Made by a program: the position numbers and the translations under genes
Assembly (NCBI GenBank): GCA_016841445.1
Contig: JAENZD010000008.1
Location: forward strand, 1 to 41,195
DNA length: 41,195 nt
Direction: 5' to 3'
Origin: Anaerolineaceae bacterium
Lineage (GTDB): Bacteria > Chloroflexota > Anaerolineae > Anaerolineales > Anaerolineaceae
In this document: positions 25,101 to 34,002 of the stretch, one piece after another
Position numbering within the stretch: the first letter of the stretch is position 1
How the letters are laid out: every line of letters starts with the position of its first letter
The notes under the pieces: generated by a model
Database searches by the model: none
Told to the model about the DNA's origin: nothing
Seen by the model: the letters and a program-made list of their open reading frames with translations, nothing else

Positions 25101-26054
25101 ATGGACACATCGAAAAAATTAATCGTTTATATGCCTGCCCTTAATGAAGAAGATAATATTCAGCAGGTTATAAGTAAACTACCTAACGAATTGGAAAATG
25201 TAAACGAGATTGAAGTGCTTGTTGTTGATGATGGCAGTAATGATAGGACAGCAGAATTAGTACAGGAATTAGGAGTGACTGTCATATCTCATCATAAAAA
25301 CCTTGGATTAGGCGTTGCTTTTCAAACTGCTGTAACATATGCGATTGAAAATAATGCAGAAATTTTAGTTAGTATTGATGCTGATGGGCAGTTTGACCCC
25401 CAAACGATTCCATATTTAATTTCTCCCATTCAGAATGGGGATGCACAGATGGTTACAGGAAATCGCTTTTTCAATAAAAGACCAAAGAATATGCCAAAGA
25501 TAAAATATTGGGGAAACAAACAAGTTTCTAAGTTGGTCAGCTTTGTTACAAACAATAAATTTGAGGATGTATCTTGTGGTTTTAGAGCCTATTCTGTAGA
25601 TGCTTTGTATCAGTTGAATTTATTTGGCACATATTCTTATACTCACGAAGTTATTCTAAATCTAGCATTTAAAGGCAATTCTATCCTGGAAATCCCAATT
25701 GATGTCAAATATTTCATAGGTAGAGAATCCCGGATTTCTCCAAACATCCCAAAATACGCATACAAAACAAGCAAGATAATTTTTAGAACGTTGTTGGATT
25801 ATAAGCCGCTTTATTTCTTTGGAAATGTGGGCATATTAAATTTACTTATCGCATCAATTTTTGTTATTTTTATGTTGACTCATTATTTCATTACAGGTGA
25901 ATTTACACCGTATAAAGCTTTTGGATTTATCGGTTTAGGTTTTGGGGTATTTGGGTTAATTATTATTTTTATTGGTTTAGTTGCAGACATGTTGAATCGT
26001 ATTCGACTTAATCAAGATAAGATCTTGTACCAATTACGTAAAACAAGAAAATGA
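25101..26054 (+). CDS. GT2 glycosyltransferase, polyprenyl-phosphate sugar synthase type
   Basis: A 317-residue family 2 glycosyltransferase like DPM1 and bacterial polyprenyl-phosphate hexose synthases. The GT-A fold shows MPALNEEDNI at the start, VVDDGSNDRTAELV near residue 40, NLGLGVAFQTA, and the metal-binding SIDADGQFDP near 93. Two membrane segments (about 235-260 and 270-300) anchor it. It would move a sugar from a nucleotide donor to polyprenyl phosphate on the inner face. AAAGGA precedes the ATG. It sits between the GT-C-like gene (divergent) and an LPG-synthase-like membrane protein (convergent), the usual set for surface glycosylation. It shares their low GC. Confidence 0.9.
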   Translation: MDTSKKLIVYMPALNEEDNIQQVISKLPNELENVNEIEVLVVDDGSNDRTAELVQELGVTVISHHKNLGLGVAFQTAVTYAIENNAEILVSIDADGQFDPQTIPYLISPIQNGDAQMVTGNRFFNKRPKNMPKIKYWGNKQVSKLVSFVTNNKFEDVSCGFRAYSVDALYQLNLFGTYSYTHEVILNLAFKGNSILEIPIDVKYFIGRESRISPNIPKYAYKTSKIIFRTLLDYKPLYFFGNVGILNLLIASIFVIFMLTHYFITGEFTPYKAFGFIGLGFGVFGLIIIFIGLVADMLNRIRLNQDKILYQLRKTRK

Positions 26055-26175
26055 CTGGTTTCTTCTACATAGAATTTATTTGCAAATGGTCGATAGACAG
26101 ACATATGATAAATTAGAAATCATACATCGAATTGCTAATATCAGAAAAAGGGAATCTCCCAGTTTAATTTTTCAT

Positions 26176-27129
26176 TTAAGAGGATTGGTTTTCCAGAGTC
26201 TTCCTTCTTGCCTTTGTAAGAAAGATGTAACTCAACCCCCCAAAGAGACATGCCATTACTAATGAGACAGTGCGCTGCACTAAAGAACCAAATAATAATT
26301 GTTCTTCAGATAAACCCACCAAAGACGAGATATATAAATAAACACCTTCTCTGACACCTAAACCATCAGGTGTAATATTAATATAAGACATAATAAGAGA
26401 AATGCTTGATAAAACCAATGATGATGAATATGAAATCGGTGTTTTTATTGTTCGAAAAATAACATACATATTTAATGAGTCAATTAATAGAATAGCGACA
26501 CTGATCAAGATAAACACTAATAAATCAGATGTATTCCCGACAATGGTTTTCCAACCCTCTATTAATTTGTTGATATAGTTAAATAACCAATTGCGATTTT
26601 TCGATGGTCTGGGCTTAATAATAATTACAGTTATTGACCCAGCCAATATGCTAACGAATGCTAAAATTATGAATAGGTTATATAGGCCTGTTTTTAAAAA
26701 GATAATTAGCATCGCAAAAAGGCTGACTAAAGACTGTGAAGCAAAGGTTACGATCATTAAGCTCGCGAACGATGCGAGGAAGAAAGAATAAGATAATTGG
26801 TAGTGTTTTTTTAAATAAGTTGCCCTAAATGCCACACCCCCTTTAGGGAGAATTTTATTAACTAGATTGTTGACAAATTGAAGGAAGATGATGCTTTTAG
26901 TACTAATATTAGGAGCTAATTTTCTAAAAATTCGTTGGTTCAGAAAACTTAAGGTAAGAATATAGACCAAGTACAAAACTCCTAAAAGAAAAAGGCTACT
27001 GACATTGATTTTTGATAATGATTCAAAAATCCCTTGATTCTCATATAAGTACTTGATTAATGCAAATATAACAATGGCAGTGAGAATAAATGAAATAAGA
27101 TTTGATTTTCTCTTCTTCGATAGTTGCAT
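26176..27129 (-). CDS. Lysylphosphatidylglycerol synthase TM-region / UPF0104-like membrane protein
   Basis: A 317-residue integral membrane protein with about eight hydrophobic segments. The segments LPKGGVAFRATYLKKH near residue 95 and TPDGLGVREGVYLY near 255 are recognisable marks of the LPG_synthase_TM (UPF0104, YbhN/AglD-like) family. There is no soluble synthetase domain, so it is not a full MprF. Stand-alone members commonly sit beside GT2 glycosyltransferases and may serve as lipid flippases or glycolipid enzymes. There is no strong ribosome site at the ATG. It converges with the GT2 gene across a 121-bp gap, and it is part of the AT-rich block. Confidence 0.87.
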   Translation of the reverse strand: MQLSKKRKSNLISFILTAIVIFALIKYLYENQGIFESLSKINVSSLFLLGVLYLVYILTLSFLNQRIFRKLAPNISTKSIIFLQFVNNLVNKILPKGGVAFRATYLKKHYQLSYSFFLASFASLMIVTFASQSLVSLFAMLIIFLKTGLYNLFIILAFVSILAGSITVIIIKPRPSKNRNWLFNYINKLIEGWKTIVGNTSDLLVFILISVAILLIDSLNMYVIFRTIKTPISYSSSLVLSSISLIMSYINITPDGLGVREGVYLYISSLVGLSEEQLLFGSLVQRTVSLVMACLFGGLSYIFLTKARRKTLENQSS

Positions 27130-27543
27130 ATCAATAATTCATCAACTCAGATTTAGGAGAAAAGAACAATCTGGGAAATAGACTATAGGTGATTTTTGAG
27201 AAGACAATTAGATTATTCACTCCTCATCAGTATGATCTAACTGAAAATCCAATAATTTATCACACACAAAGATACCAGATTCCTGGGTAAATGAAAATGG
27301 TAAAGAACTGAAATTTACTTTGTTAACCAGATAATATAGAAAATAATATATCCTGTCCCATCATGTAGGTAAACATGCACCACAGTTAATTCCCTAACTC
27401 TCACAAAAGAGAAATCACTTTGAGATTTTAGCCCATCAATTTTTTCGAAGTTGTCCTGATTTATTTAATTCTAATCTCGGGTATGATTGGTGTGTGAAAT
27501 AGGTTCTAATAAATAATAAAAAATCTTTATGATGGAGTAGCTT
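27130..27543. other. AT-rich intergenic region before ychF
   Basis: These 414 bp lie between divergent genes (the UPF0104-like gene on minus, ychF on plus). I see no credible coding frame, tRNA, repeat or strong hairpin. A TATGAT hexamer at 27482-27487 could be the ychF -10, but no -35 stands at the right distance. The AT-richness marks the right edge of the low-GC block; GC recovers at the start of ychF. Confidence 0.5.
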
Positions 27544-28617
27544 ATGGAACTGGGAATCATTGGACTGCCGCAATCAGGGAAGACCACTGTATTTAATGCG
27601 TTGACGAGGGGTAATGTCCCAACAGGCATCAGCGGCGGCAGGGTGGAAATTCACACGGCTGTTGTGGATGTGCCGGATGAACGGGTTGAGCGACTAACGG
27701 AACTCTTTGAACCTAAAAAAGTCGTCCATGCAAAAGTGACTTATGCTGACATAGCTGGCCTTGAGGGAAAACCATCTGAGGCTGGAATATCCGGGCCATT
27801 GATGAATACCCTTGCGAAGATGGATGGCTTTATTCATGTTGTTCGCCATTTTGAGAACCCAACCGTCCCTCACGCTTCAGGCCAGGTGGATTCAAAGCGT
27901 GACCTGGCTGCGATGGAGTCTGAGTTACTCCTGAATGACCTGATCCTGGTTGAACGGAAGCTGGACCGCCTGTCTGATGAGCGGAAAAGGGGCGGTGTTG
28001 GACGGGATAAAGCCCTGGTTGACCGTGAAACAGCCTTGTTCGAGAGGATCCATTCCCTGTTGATGGATGAGGTTCCTTTGCGTAATGAACAATTTTCTGA
28101 AGAGGAAGAAAAGATGCTGGGGAGCTATGGGTTGCTGACCCGGAAGCCTCAGTTAATCGTGATGAACCTCTCTGAGGATCAACCGCCTGTTGAAATCGAA
28201 CTGCCTTTTGCGAATACGAAAGTCATTAACATGGCAGCAAAACTGGAAATGGATATCGCTCAGCTCCCGCCTGAGGAGGCGGAGATATTCCTTGAGGAAT
28301 ATCATATTGAAGAACCAAGTTTGGACCGGCTTATCCGGCTTTCTTATGACCTCTTGGGATTGATCTCTTTCTTTACGGCTGGCGAAAAAGAAGTCCATGC
28401 CTGGACAGTATCCCAGGGCGCGAATGCCCAGGAAGCTGCCGGTGTGATCCACTCGGATATGGAAAAGGGTTTCATCAGGGCAGAAGTTATTTCTTATGAG
28501 GATTTAATTGCATTGGGAGGATTTTCTGAAGGACGCAATCACGGCAAACTGCGGTTGGAAGGCAAGAAGTATATTGTGCAAAACGGGGATGTGCTGACGA
28601 TACGCTTTAACATATAG
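27544..28617 (+). CDS. ychF: YchF, Obg-family ATPase
   Basis: A 357-residue YchF/OLA1-type translation-associated P-loop protein of usual length. Walker A is GLPQSGKTT (residues 7-15) and the G3-like region is YADIAGLEG near residue 76. The position of the GTP-specific NKxD motif is occupied by VMNLSED, in line with the ATP preference of this family. A coiled region (about 130-190) and a C-terminal TGS domain beginning ISFFTAGEKEVHAWTV complete the family layout. YchF binds ribosomes and is linked to oxidative-stress responses. GGAG lies 7 nt before the ATG. Confidence 0.96.
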   Translation: MELGIIGLPQSGKTTVFNALTRGNVPTGISGGRVEIHTAVVDVPDERVERLTELFEPKKVVHAKVTYADIAGLEGKPSEAGISGPLMNTLAKMDGFIHVVRHFENPTVPHASGQVDSKRDLAAMESELLLNDLILVERKLDRLSDERKRGGVGRDKALVDRETALFERIHSLLMDEVPLRNEQFSEEEEKMLGSYGLLTRKPQLIVMNLSEDQPPVEIELPFANTKVINMAAKLEMDIAQLPPEEAEIFLEEYHIEEPSLDRLIRLSYDLLGLISFFTAGEKEVHAWTVSQGANAQEAAGVIHSDMEKGFIRAEVISYEDLIALGGFSEGRNHGKLRLEGKKYIVQNGDVLTIRFNI

Positions 28618-28756
28618 TTTTGTTGATAATCAATGGCTTTAGAGTAAAGTTTAATTGGGAAGGGACGCGGCGAGCCGCTCATCATTTTTTCTTTTTATAA
28701 TGATGTAACCATGAGAGCTTTAAGGCGTTTTACTCTTTGCCCTTTCTCTATTTGCG

Positions 28757-28785
28757 TTGACGCAAGAATTTACGAACGGTAGAAT
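28757..28785 (+). promoter_or_regulatory. Promoter giving a leaderless helicase mRNA
   Basis: TTGACG (28757-28762), a 17-bp spacer and TAGAAT (28780-28785) form a good promoter ending 10 nt before ATG 28796. Transcription would begin close to the start codon. The in-frame TTG at 28757 lies inside the -35 box, so it cannot be the translation start of this transcript. Confidence 0.65.
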
Positions 28786-28795
28786 CTTTGACATT

Positions 28796-30997
28796 ATGGC
28801 TGATATCCTGCGCGAACTTAATCCGCAACAGAAAAAAGCAGTTGCAGCATCGACTGGGCCTGTTCTTGTTTTAGCAGGTCCGGGTTCGGGCAAAACTCGT
28901 GTTTTAACTTACCGTATCGCATATTTGATCGCGGCAATGGGCATTCCCCCATACCAGATCATGGCAGTCACTTTCACGAATAAAGCCGCCCGGGAGATGG
29001 AAACCCGGGTGACGGACCTGTTGGGGGGTCAGATGGATGGTTTATGGTTGGGGACATTTCACGCCATCTGCGGTCGCATCCTGAGGCGCGAAGCAGCCCA
29101 CCTCCCCATAAACAATAATTATGTGATCTATGACCAGGATGACCAGTTGTCGTTGGTCAGGCGTGTGATCAAAGAGAAAAAGATCAATAACAAGGATTAC
29201 CGCCCACATAGTGTGCTGGATAAGATCAGTTCTGCTAAAAATGACCTGATCACCCCGGATGATTATCCGATTTTAAGCTTTCGGGATGAATCGATCAAGG
29301 AAATCTACCAGGCCTATCAAAGCTACCTGGTTAATAGCAACGCTGTTGATTTTGATGACATGCTGCTTTATGCAGCTAATTTGCTGGCAGAAAATCATGA
29401 AGTCCGGAACAAGTACGCGAAGCGATTCCGGCACATCCTGGTTGATGAATTTCAAGACACCAACCGGGCGCAATATGCCCTGCTGTACCACCTGGCATCT
29501 TACCACCAGAATATATTCGTGGTTGGAGATGAAGACCAGTCCATTTACCGCTGGCGGGGCGCGGACTATCATAATGTGCAGCGGTTTGAGCATGATTATA
29601 AGAATCTGCAAAAGATCTTGCTTGAGGAAAACTACAGGTCAACACAAACCATTTTAGATGCAGCCATGGCCGTAATCGATGCGAACCCACACCGGACAGA
29701 GAAGGAACTTTTCACCAGCAGGGGTGCTGGTAAGGAGATCGTTGTTTACGAAGCAGGTGACGATCAAGAAGAAGCAAGCTACGTTGTGGATGCGATTTCT
29801 CGCGAGGTTATGTTGGGCTATGCCAATGAAACGGATTTTGCGATCATGTACCGCACCAATGCCCAATCTCGCCAGCTTGAGGAAGCATTTCGGCGTGCTA
29901 ATATGGGTTACCGCTTGGTCGGTGCGCAGCGTTTCTATGGACGGATGGAAGTCAAAGATATGATTGCCTTCTTGAAAACCATTTATAACCCCCAGGATGA
30001 GGTCAGCCTGGCCCGGGTGATCAACCTGCCACCGCGTGGCATTGGTTCTGTGACATTGGAAAATTTACAAGTCCTTGCTCGAGAAAAGGGGCTGAGCAGC
30101 GGCGAGGTACTGCTGGCGATTAGCAGGTCTGAAGGATCGGAATTTGAAGAAAGGCTGGGACGTTCTGCGGTTAGATTGATTCCTTTTGGGCAGATGTTAT
30201 CCGGCTGGCGTAAGAATCTGAGCCAGGTCTCGCTGACGGATTTGTTTGACCAGGTGATACTGGATACTGGCTATGAGGCTTATATCAAAGACCAGGGCGA
30301 TGAAGAGCAGGATCGTTGGGCTAATGTACTTGAATTAAGGCAGGTCTTGCTGGAATATGAGGCACTGGGGCTGGCAGAATTCCTGGAAGCGATGGCGCTG
30401 GTTGCTGATCAGGATACCATTCCTGAGACATTGGATGCACCAACCCTGATGACCCTTCATGCAGCTAAAGGTTTGGAATTTAGCCAGGTGTTCATCATCG
30501 GATTGGATGAATTCTATCTCCCCCACAGCCGTTCACGCGATGACCCGGAAGCTATGGCAGAAGAACGCCGTTTATTTTATGTGGGATTGACCCGAGCCAA
30601 GGATAGGTTGTACTTGCTCAGGGCAAGAAGACGACGGAGCCCATATGGGAGTTATGAAACGATGCTGCCCTCACGATTTCTGGAGGATATTCCCGAAGAT
30701 CTATATCGCGGGAACATCAGCCTGGGTTATGAGCAGCGTGGGAATTATGATTTATCGTCTTATCAATGGAACAATACCTATGGGTCGCCAAGCCAGCGGA
30801 AACCTGAAAAACCGGCTAAAACCCGGGAACAACGCTTTTTTCCGGAGATGAAGGTGAAACATCCCGTTTATGGAGAAGGATTGGTCAGGAAAAGCCGCCT
30901 TGAATTTGGTGATGAGACGGTTGAAGTTTATTTTGAAGGCTTAGGTTTAAAAGCACTGGTTGCTTCAATGTCCAGCCTTGAGATCCTCGAGGCGTGA
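28796..30997 (+). CDS. UvrD/PcrA-type superfamily 1 DNA helicase
   Basis: A 733-residue 3'-5' DNA helicase used in repair and replication restart. SF1A motifs are in order: LNPQQKKAV (Q motif), GPGSGKT (Walker A, near residue 30), VTFTNKAAREM (Ia), LVDEFQDTNRAQY (II, near 215), VVGDEDQSIYRWRGAD (III), EENYRSTQTIL (IV), MTLHAAKGLEFSQVFI (V) and EERRLFYVGLTRAKDRL (VI). The C-terminal 50 residues (HPVYGEGLV, VEVYFEGLGLKAL) are the Tudor-like domain of PcrA/UvrD that contacts RNA polymerase. Start ATG 28796 gives MADILRELNPQQ, the usual N-terminus, and has the promoter described at 28757-28785. Its stop codon is 14 bp before the next start. Confidence 0.95.
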   Translation: MADILRELNPQQKKAVAASTGPVLVLAGPGSGKTRVLTYRIAYLIAAMGIPPYQIMAVTFTNKAAREMETRVTDLLGGQMDGLWLGTFHAICGRILRREAAHLPINNNYVIYDQDDQLSLVRRVIKEKKINNKDYRPHSVLDKISSAKNDLITPDDYPILSFRDESIKEIYQAYQSYLVNSNAVDFDDMLLYAANLLAENHEVRNKYAKRFRHILVDEFQDTNRAQYALLYHLASYHQNIFVVGDEDQSIYRWRGADYHNVQRFEHDYKNLQKILLEENYRSTQTILDAAMAVIDANPHRTEKELFTSRGAGKEIVVYEAGDDQEEASYVVDAISREVMLGYANETDFAIMYRTNAQSRQLEEAFRRANMGYRLVGAQRFYGRMEVKDMIAFLKTIYNPQDEVSLARVINLPPRGIGSVTLENLQVLAREKGLSSGEVLLAISRSEGSEFEERLGRSAVRLIPFGQMLSGWRKNLSQVSLTDLFDQVILDTGYEAYIKDQGDEEQDRWANVLELRQVLLEYEALGLAEFLEAMALVADQDTIPETLDAPTLMTLHAAKGLEFSQVFIIGLDEFYLPHSRSRDDPEAMAEERRLFYVGLTRAKDRLYLLRARRRRSPYGSYETMLPSRFLEDIPEDLYRGNISLGYEQRGNYDLSSYQWNNTYGSPSQRKPEKPAKTREQRFFPEMKVKHPVYGEGLVRKSRLEFGDETVEVYFEGLGLKALVASMSSLEILEA

Positions 30998-31011
30998 TCA
31001 CCCGGAACGGC

Positions 31012-32538
31012 ATGATGTCAAGAAGGGTTAAGTTCATTTTTTTCATTCTTTTCATTTCAATTGTCAGCCTGTCCTGCCGGCTGACCTCAGCCACACCTGC
31101 TGCATGGATCAATACAACCACTGCTGAATCGAGATCAGGTACCAATGAAGCGTATCTATTAACGCAGGAGGCTGCCCCTGAATTCGATATCGATCTGACA
31201 CCAATCCCGTCTCGGACTGAGGTCATGTCTACCACTACCCCAACACCGGAGATTGAAGCAGATGGACCATGGTTGGTCTACCTTGCACCGGGGGGCGACG
31301 GGATACATGCTTATGACCTCGATGCACGCACGATTTTATCGATCTCTTTGCCGTCCCCTGTTTACAAAACTGACCTGACGAGAGGACTTTCTCCTGATGG
31401 ACATAGCCTGGTTCTGCGAGCCGGTTCACCCCTGAATTTCGATGAGCTGGCTTTGTACCAGATTGACCTGCCTTCAACTAACCCCACGCCCATTTCACCG
31501 TTAATGTCCCTTTCACTGCAGCGTGAGATTGTGAACGAGGGGAGCAATCGTGCATTTGAAACATTCAAAGCTGTGACGCTCGATCCGGGAATCGCCTGGT
31601 CGCCCAGTGGAAGGTTTTTGGCGTTCAATGCTGCGTTGGACAATGAATCCAGCGATTTATACCTTTTTGATACGCTGAACAACAGAGTTGAGCGGTTGAA
31701 CGGTTTATACACTCAAAATACATCCCCATTCTGGTCACCCGCCAGCAACTGGTTGGTGACACAAGAACTGGGTGATTTTGATGAGGAAATTGGATGGCGT
31801 TCAGAAAACGTCTCTGGTATAGAAGTGCCTGGTTTTGATAACCAAAATTCCATTTACTTACCAATGACTGGCAGCGAAAAAGAAGTTTTTGTTGGCTGGG
31901 TCAACCCTCAAAGTTTTATATCCTATTCCCAAACATCCCGGGGTTTCCAAACGATTAAGCAAGCGAACCTGGAGACTTTTGAGACAGCGATCATTTTTGA
32001 TGGCTATTTCAACCAGGCAGCTTTTGATCCTGAATCGAAAGTACTGGCTTTTACGATTGACAATATTTTTGCTTCCCTCCAGGGTCTGGCGGCAGGTGTC
32101 TACATGGTACAGCCTGAAAGCCAGGTTTACCTGCTGGCGCAAGCTGGAGACTGGGAAAACCTTTATTGGGATCAGAGCGGCCGTTTTGGGGTTTCAGGGT
32201 CACAGGGCGTTCTTTCTTTCAGCGATCTAGGCGAACATACCTTAATACCCGGGGAAGATTATGTCCTCCAATCACCGGATGGCAGTTGGATGCTTGCCTG
32301 GAGTGGTGCTGATGGTGAAGCGCCCGGATTAAGGCTGTATCAACCGGATAGCGATCGTCCCCTTCAGACAATCATTAATTCACCGGTTCAAAACGCGATC
32401 TGGGCTCCGGACTCTAAGTCGTTTTTTATTCATTCGGAAGACTTTATGTATGTTATTCAGTTCCCAAGCCTGAATGTTCTTGAAATCGAAAATGGATTTT
32501 CACCAGAAGAGCTGGTTGAGTGGGTCTGGGTGGAATAA
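31012..32538 (+). CDS. Exported beta-propeller-like protein of unknown function
   Basis: A 508-residue protein from ATG 31012. The N-terminus RRVKFIFFILFISIVSLSC is a signal peptide; the following Cys may be lipidated, although the lipobox is not canonical. A Ser/Thr/Pro-rich stretch (about 25-80) then leads to repeated units that resemble TolB/WD40-like propeller blades, for example DLTRGLSPDGHSLVLRAG, GIAWSPSGRFLAFNA, SPFWSPASNWLVTQ and NAIWAPDSKSFFIHSED. It probably lies on the outer face of the membrane. The open frame extends upstream to a GTG at 30994 that overlaps the helicase stop. No enzymatic motif is visible. Confidence 0.78.
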   Translation: MMSRRVKFIFFILFISIVSLSCRLTSATPAAWINTTTAESRSGTNEAYLLTQEAAPEFDIDLTPIPSRTEVMSTTTPTPEIEADGPWLVYLAPGGDGIHAYDLDARTILSISLPSPVYKTDLTRGLSPDGHSLVLRAGSPLNFDELALYQIDLPSTNPTPISPLMSLSLQREIVNEGSNRAFETFKAVTLDPGIAWSPSGRFLAFNAALDNESSDLYLFDTLNNRVERLNGLYTQNTSPFWSPASNWLVTQELGDFDEEIGWRSENVSGIEVPGFDNQNSIYLPMTGSEKEVFVGWVNPQSFISYSQTSRGFQTIKQANLETFETAIIFDGYFNQAAFDPESKVLAFTIDNIFASLQGLAAGVYMVQPESQVYLLAQAGDWENLYWDQSGRFGVSGSQGVLSFSDLGEHTLIPGEDYVLQSPDGSWMLAWSGADGEAPGLRLYQPDSDRPLQTIINSPVQNAIWAPDSKSFFIHSEDFMYVIQFPSLNVLEIENGFSPEELVEWVWVE

Positions 32539-32556
32539 AAGGCTGACCTGGACCAT

Positions 32557-32585
32557 TTGGGATGCTCTTCAAAAGCGGCTATAAT
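32557..32585 (+). promoter_or_regulatory. Promoter giving a leaderless nadK mRNA
   Basis: TTGGGA (32557-32562), a 17-bp spacer and a perfect TATAAT (32580-32585) are followed after nine nucleotides by ATG 32595. Transcription would start at or next to that ATG. The alternative upstream ATG at 32562 lies inside the promoter and is unlikely to be used from it. Confidence 0.65.
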
Positions 32586-32594
32586 TATGTCGAT

Positions 32595-33482
32595 ATGAAT
32601 CATCCCTTCAAACTGCCTAAAAACGTTGCATTGGTAGCGCATCCAAATATTCCGGGTGCCATGCAAGTTGCTGAGGAAGTCAGCCAATATCTCAGGAATG
32701 AAGGCCTGGATACAGAAACAGGGTCTATTCATGATGAAAACTTGCGTGAGGCTGTTCGTGTAAAATCATTCGATCTTTTAATGAGCTTTGGCGGTGACGG
32801 TACCATGCTCCGAAGCGGTCATCTCTGTGCCCCGTCTGATATACCACTGCTTGGTGTGAATATCGGCCATTTTGGTTTCCTTGCTGAGTTAACCAGAGAC
32901 AACTGGCATGAAATGCTACCCAAACTATTTTCAGGCGATTATCGTTACGAACAACGCATGATGATTAGCGCGCAGTGCATCAAGGACGGTGTAGAAGGGC
33001 CCCTCCATGACGCGATCAATGATGTTGTCGTGGCAAGGGGTTCATATGTCCGGCCTATTGAAGTGGAGGCGCTGCTCAATGGCGCGCATATCACATCGTA
33101 TGTCGCTGACGGACTGATTGCAGCAACCCCGACCGGTTCAACAGCGTACGCATTAGCGGCTGGCGGACCGATCCTACCGCCTGAGCTGCGCAATATCCTC
33201 CTGATGCCTGTTGCCCCCCATTTATCCGTTGACCGGGCAGTGGTGCTATCCGAAGGTGCTTCAGTTTTTATCCGAGTCAAAACAGCTCACGAAGCCGTTG
33301 TCAGTGTGGATGGGCAGGATCCTATCCATCTCTCGAGCGGCGATGGTGTTAAAATCAACGCTCATAAAAAATCACTTTTCATGGTCCGCTTTTCAGATCC
33401 TTACTATTTTTATCGGAACCTGACCTCCTATATGGAGCACAACCCAATATTCAGTATAAAATCAAATGGCCAATCAACCTGA
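32595..33482 (+). CDS. nadK: NAD kinase
   Basis: A 295-residue ATP-NAD kinase that phosphorylates NAD to NADP. The catalytic GGDGTMLRSG motif lies near residue 65 and the NDVVVARG segment (conserved NE/ND motif) near 142. The glycine-rich region GLIAATPTGSTAYALAAGGP and the C-terminal VSVDGQ strand are also present. ATG 32595 is chosen from the leaderless promoter above; it removes eleven residues of the longest frame. The 3' end overlaps the zinc-ribbon gene by 17 nt, and recN follows, so NAD kinase and recN are linked here as in many bacteria. Confidence 0.95.
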   Translation: MNHPFKLPKNVALVAHPNIPGAMQVAEEVSQYLRNEGLDTETGSIHDENLREAVRVKSFDLLMSFGGDGTMLRSGHLCAPSDIPLLGVNIGHFGFLAELTRDNWHEMLPKLFSGDYRYEQRMMISAQCIKDGVEGPLHDAINDVVVARGSYVRPIEVEALLNGAHITSYVADGLIAATPTGSTAYALAAGGPILPPELRNILLMPVAPHLSVDRAVVLSEGASVFIRVKTAHEAVVSVDGQDPIHLSSGDGVKINAHKKSLFMVRFSDPYYFYRNLTSYMEHNPIFSIKSNGQST

Positions 33483-33993
33483 CCCTCAAAACACCCTTAA
33501 CAATGATGAACCGACATTACGCTGTAACAAATGCGGCCGGCCGATCACGCCAGAGGAAGCAGTCCTAACGCCAACGGGCTATCGCTGCCCGGATTGCGTA
33601 CGCCAGCAGCAGAAGATATTTGATACCAGTAAGCCGTTGGATTACGTTTGGGGGTTCCTGGTTGCGGCTTTCCTTTCATTTATTGGAAGCCTGTTAGCCA
33701 GGTGGATCGGTTTTTTTACCTTCTTACTGGCACCCGCAGCAGGGGTTGGGATTGCCGAAGCCGTACGGGCGGTCATCAAAAAACGGCGGAGCCGCAAATT
33801 ATTCAGGTTGATATCTCTTGCGATTATCCTGGGTGGCGTACCGATGATATTGATGTCGGTGATCAACTTGATCTTTGGCTTGGGGGCAGGCGTCTTTCAG
33901 TTGAGGGGTTTAATTCCGATCGGCTACCAGGTCCTTTACCTTGTAATGGCCGTACCATCTGCCTATTACCGGCTCTCAGGCAGCCGGCGCTGA
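33466..33993 (+). CDS. Zinc-ribbon membrane protein of unknown function
   Basis: A 175-residue protein. Residues 19-45 contain a zinc ribbon with two Cys pairs (CNKC and CPDC) about 20 residues apart. Three to four hydrophobic segments follow (about residues 60-85, 86-105, 122-150 and 155-168), with a basic loop KKRRSRK between. It is probably an inner-membrane protein with a cytoplasmic metal-binding head. I do not recognise a named family. It overlaps the end of nadK by 17 nt and precedes recN by 9 bp, so it is in one transcript with them, probably by translational coupling. Confidence 0.82.
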   Translation: MANQPDPQNTLNNDEPTLRCNKCGRPITPEEAVLTPTGYRCPDCVRQQQKIFDTSKPLDYVWGFLVAAFLSFIGSLLARWIGFFTFLLAPAAGVGIAEAVRAVIKKRRSRKLFRLISLAIILGGVPMILMSVINLIFGLGAGVFQLRGLIPIGYQVLYLVMAVPSAYYRLSGSRR

Positions 33994-34002
33994 GGTTGTC
34001 CT

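Noticed and set aside
26080-26262. 60-residue open frame in the convergent gap after the GT2 gene
   Set aside because: It overlaps the end of the UPF0104-like gene on the other strand and lacks a ribosome site and any family likeness.
22867-27540. Integration of the AT-rich block at tRNA-Leu as a genomic island
   Set aside because: The block is on the 5' side of the tRNA, whereas integrases normally target the 3' end. I see no integrase gene and no repeat of the tRNA 3' end at the far edge.
28711-28782. 23-codon frame after a TATAAT box, before the helicase gene
   Set aside because: No -35 or ribosome site supports it, and the better promoter (28757-28785) lies inside it. I treat it as chance, although a leader peptide cannot be excluded.
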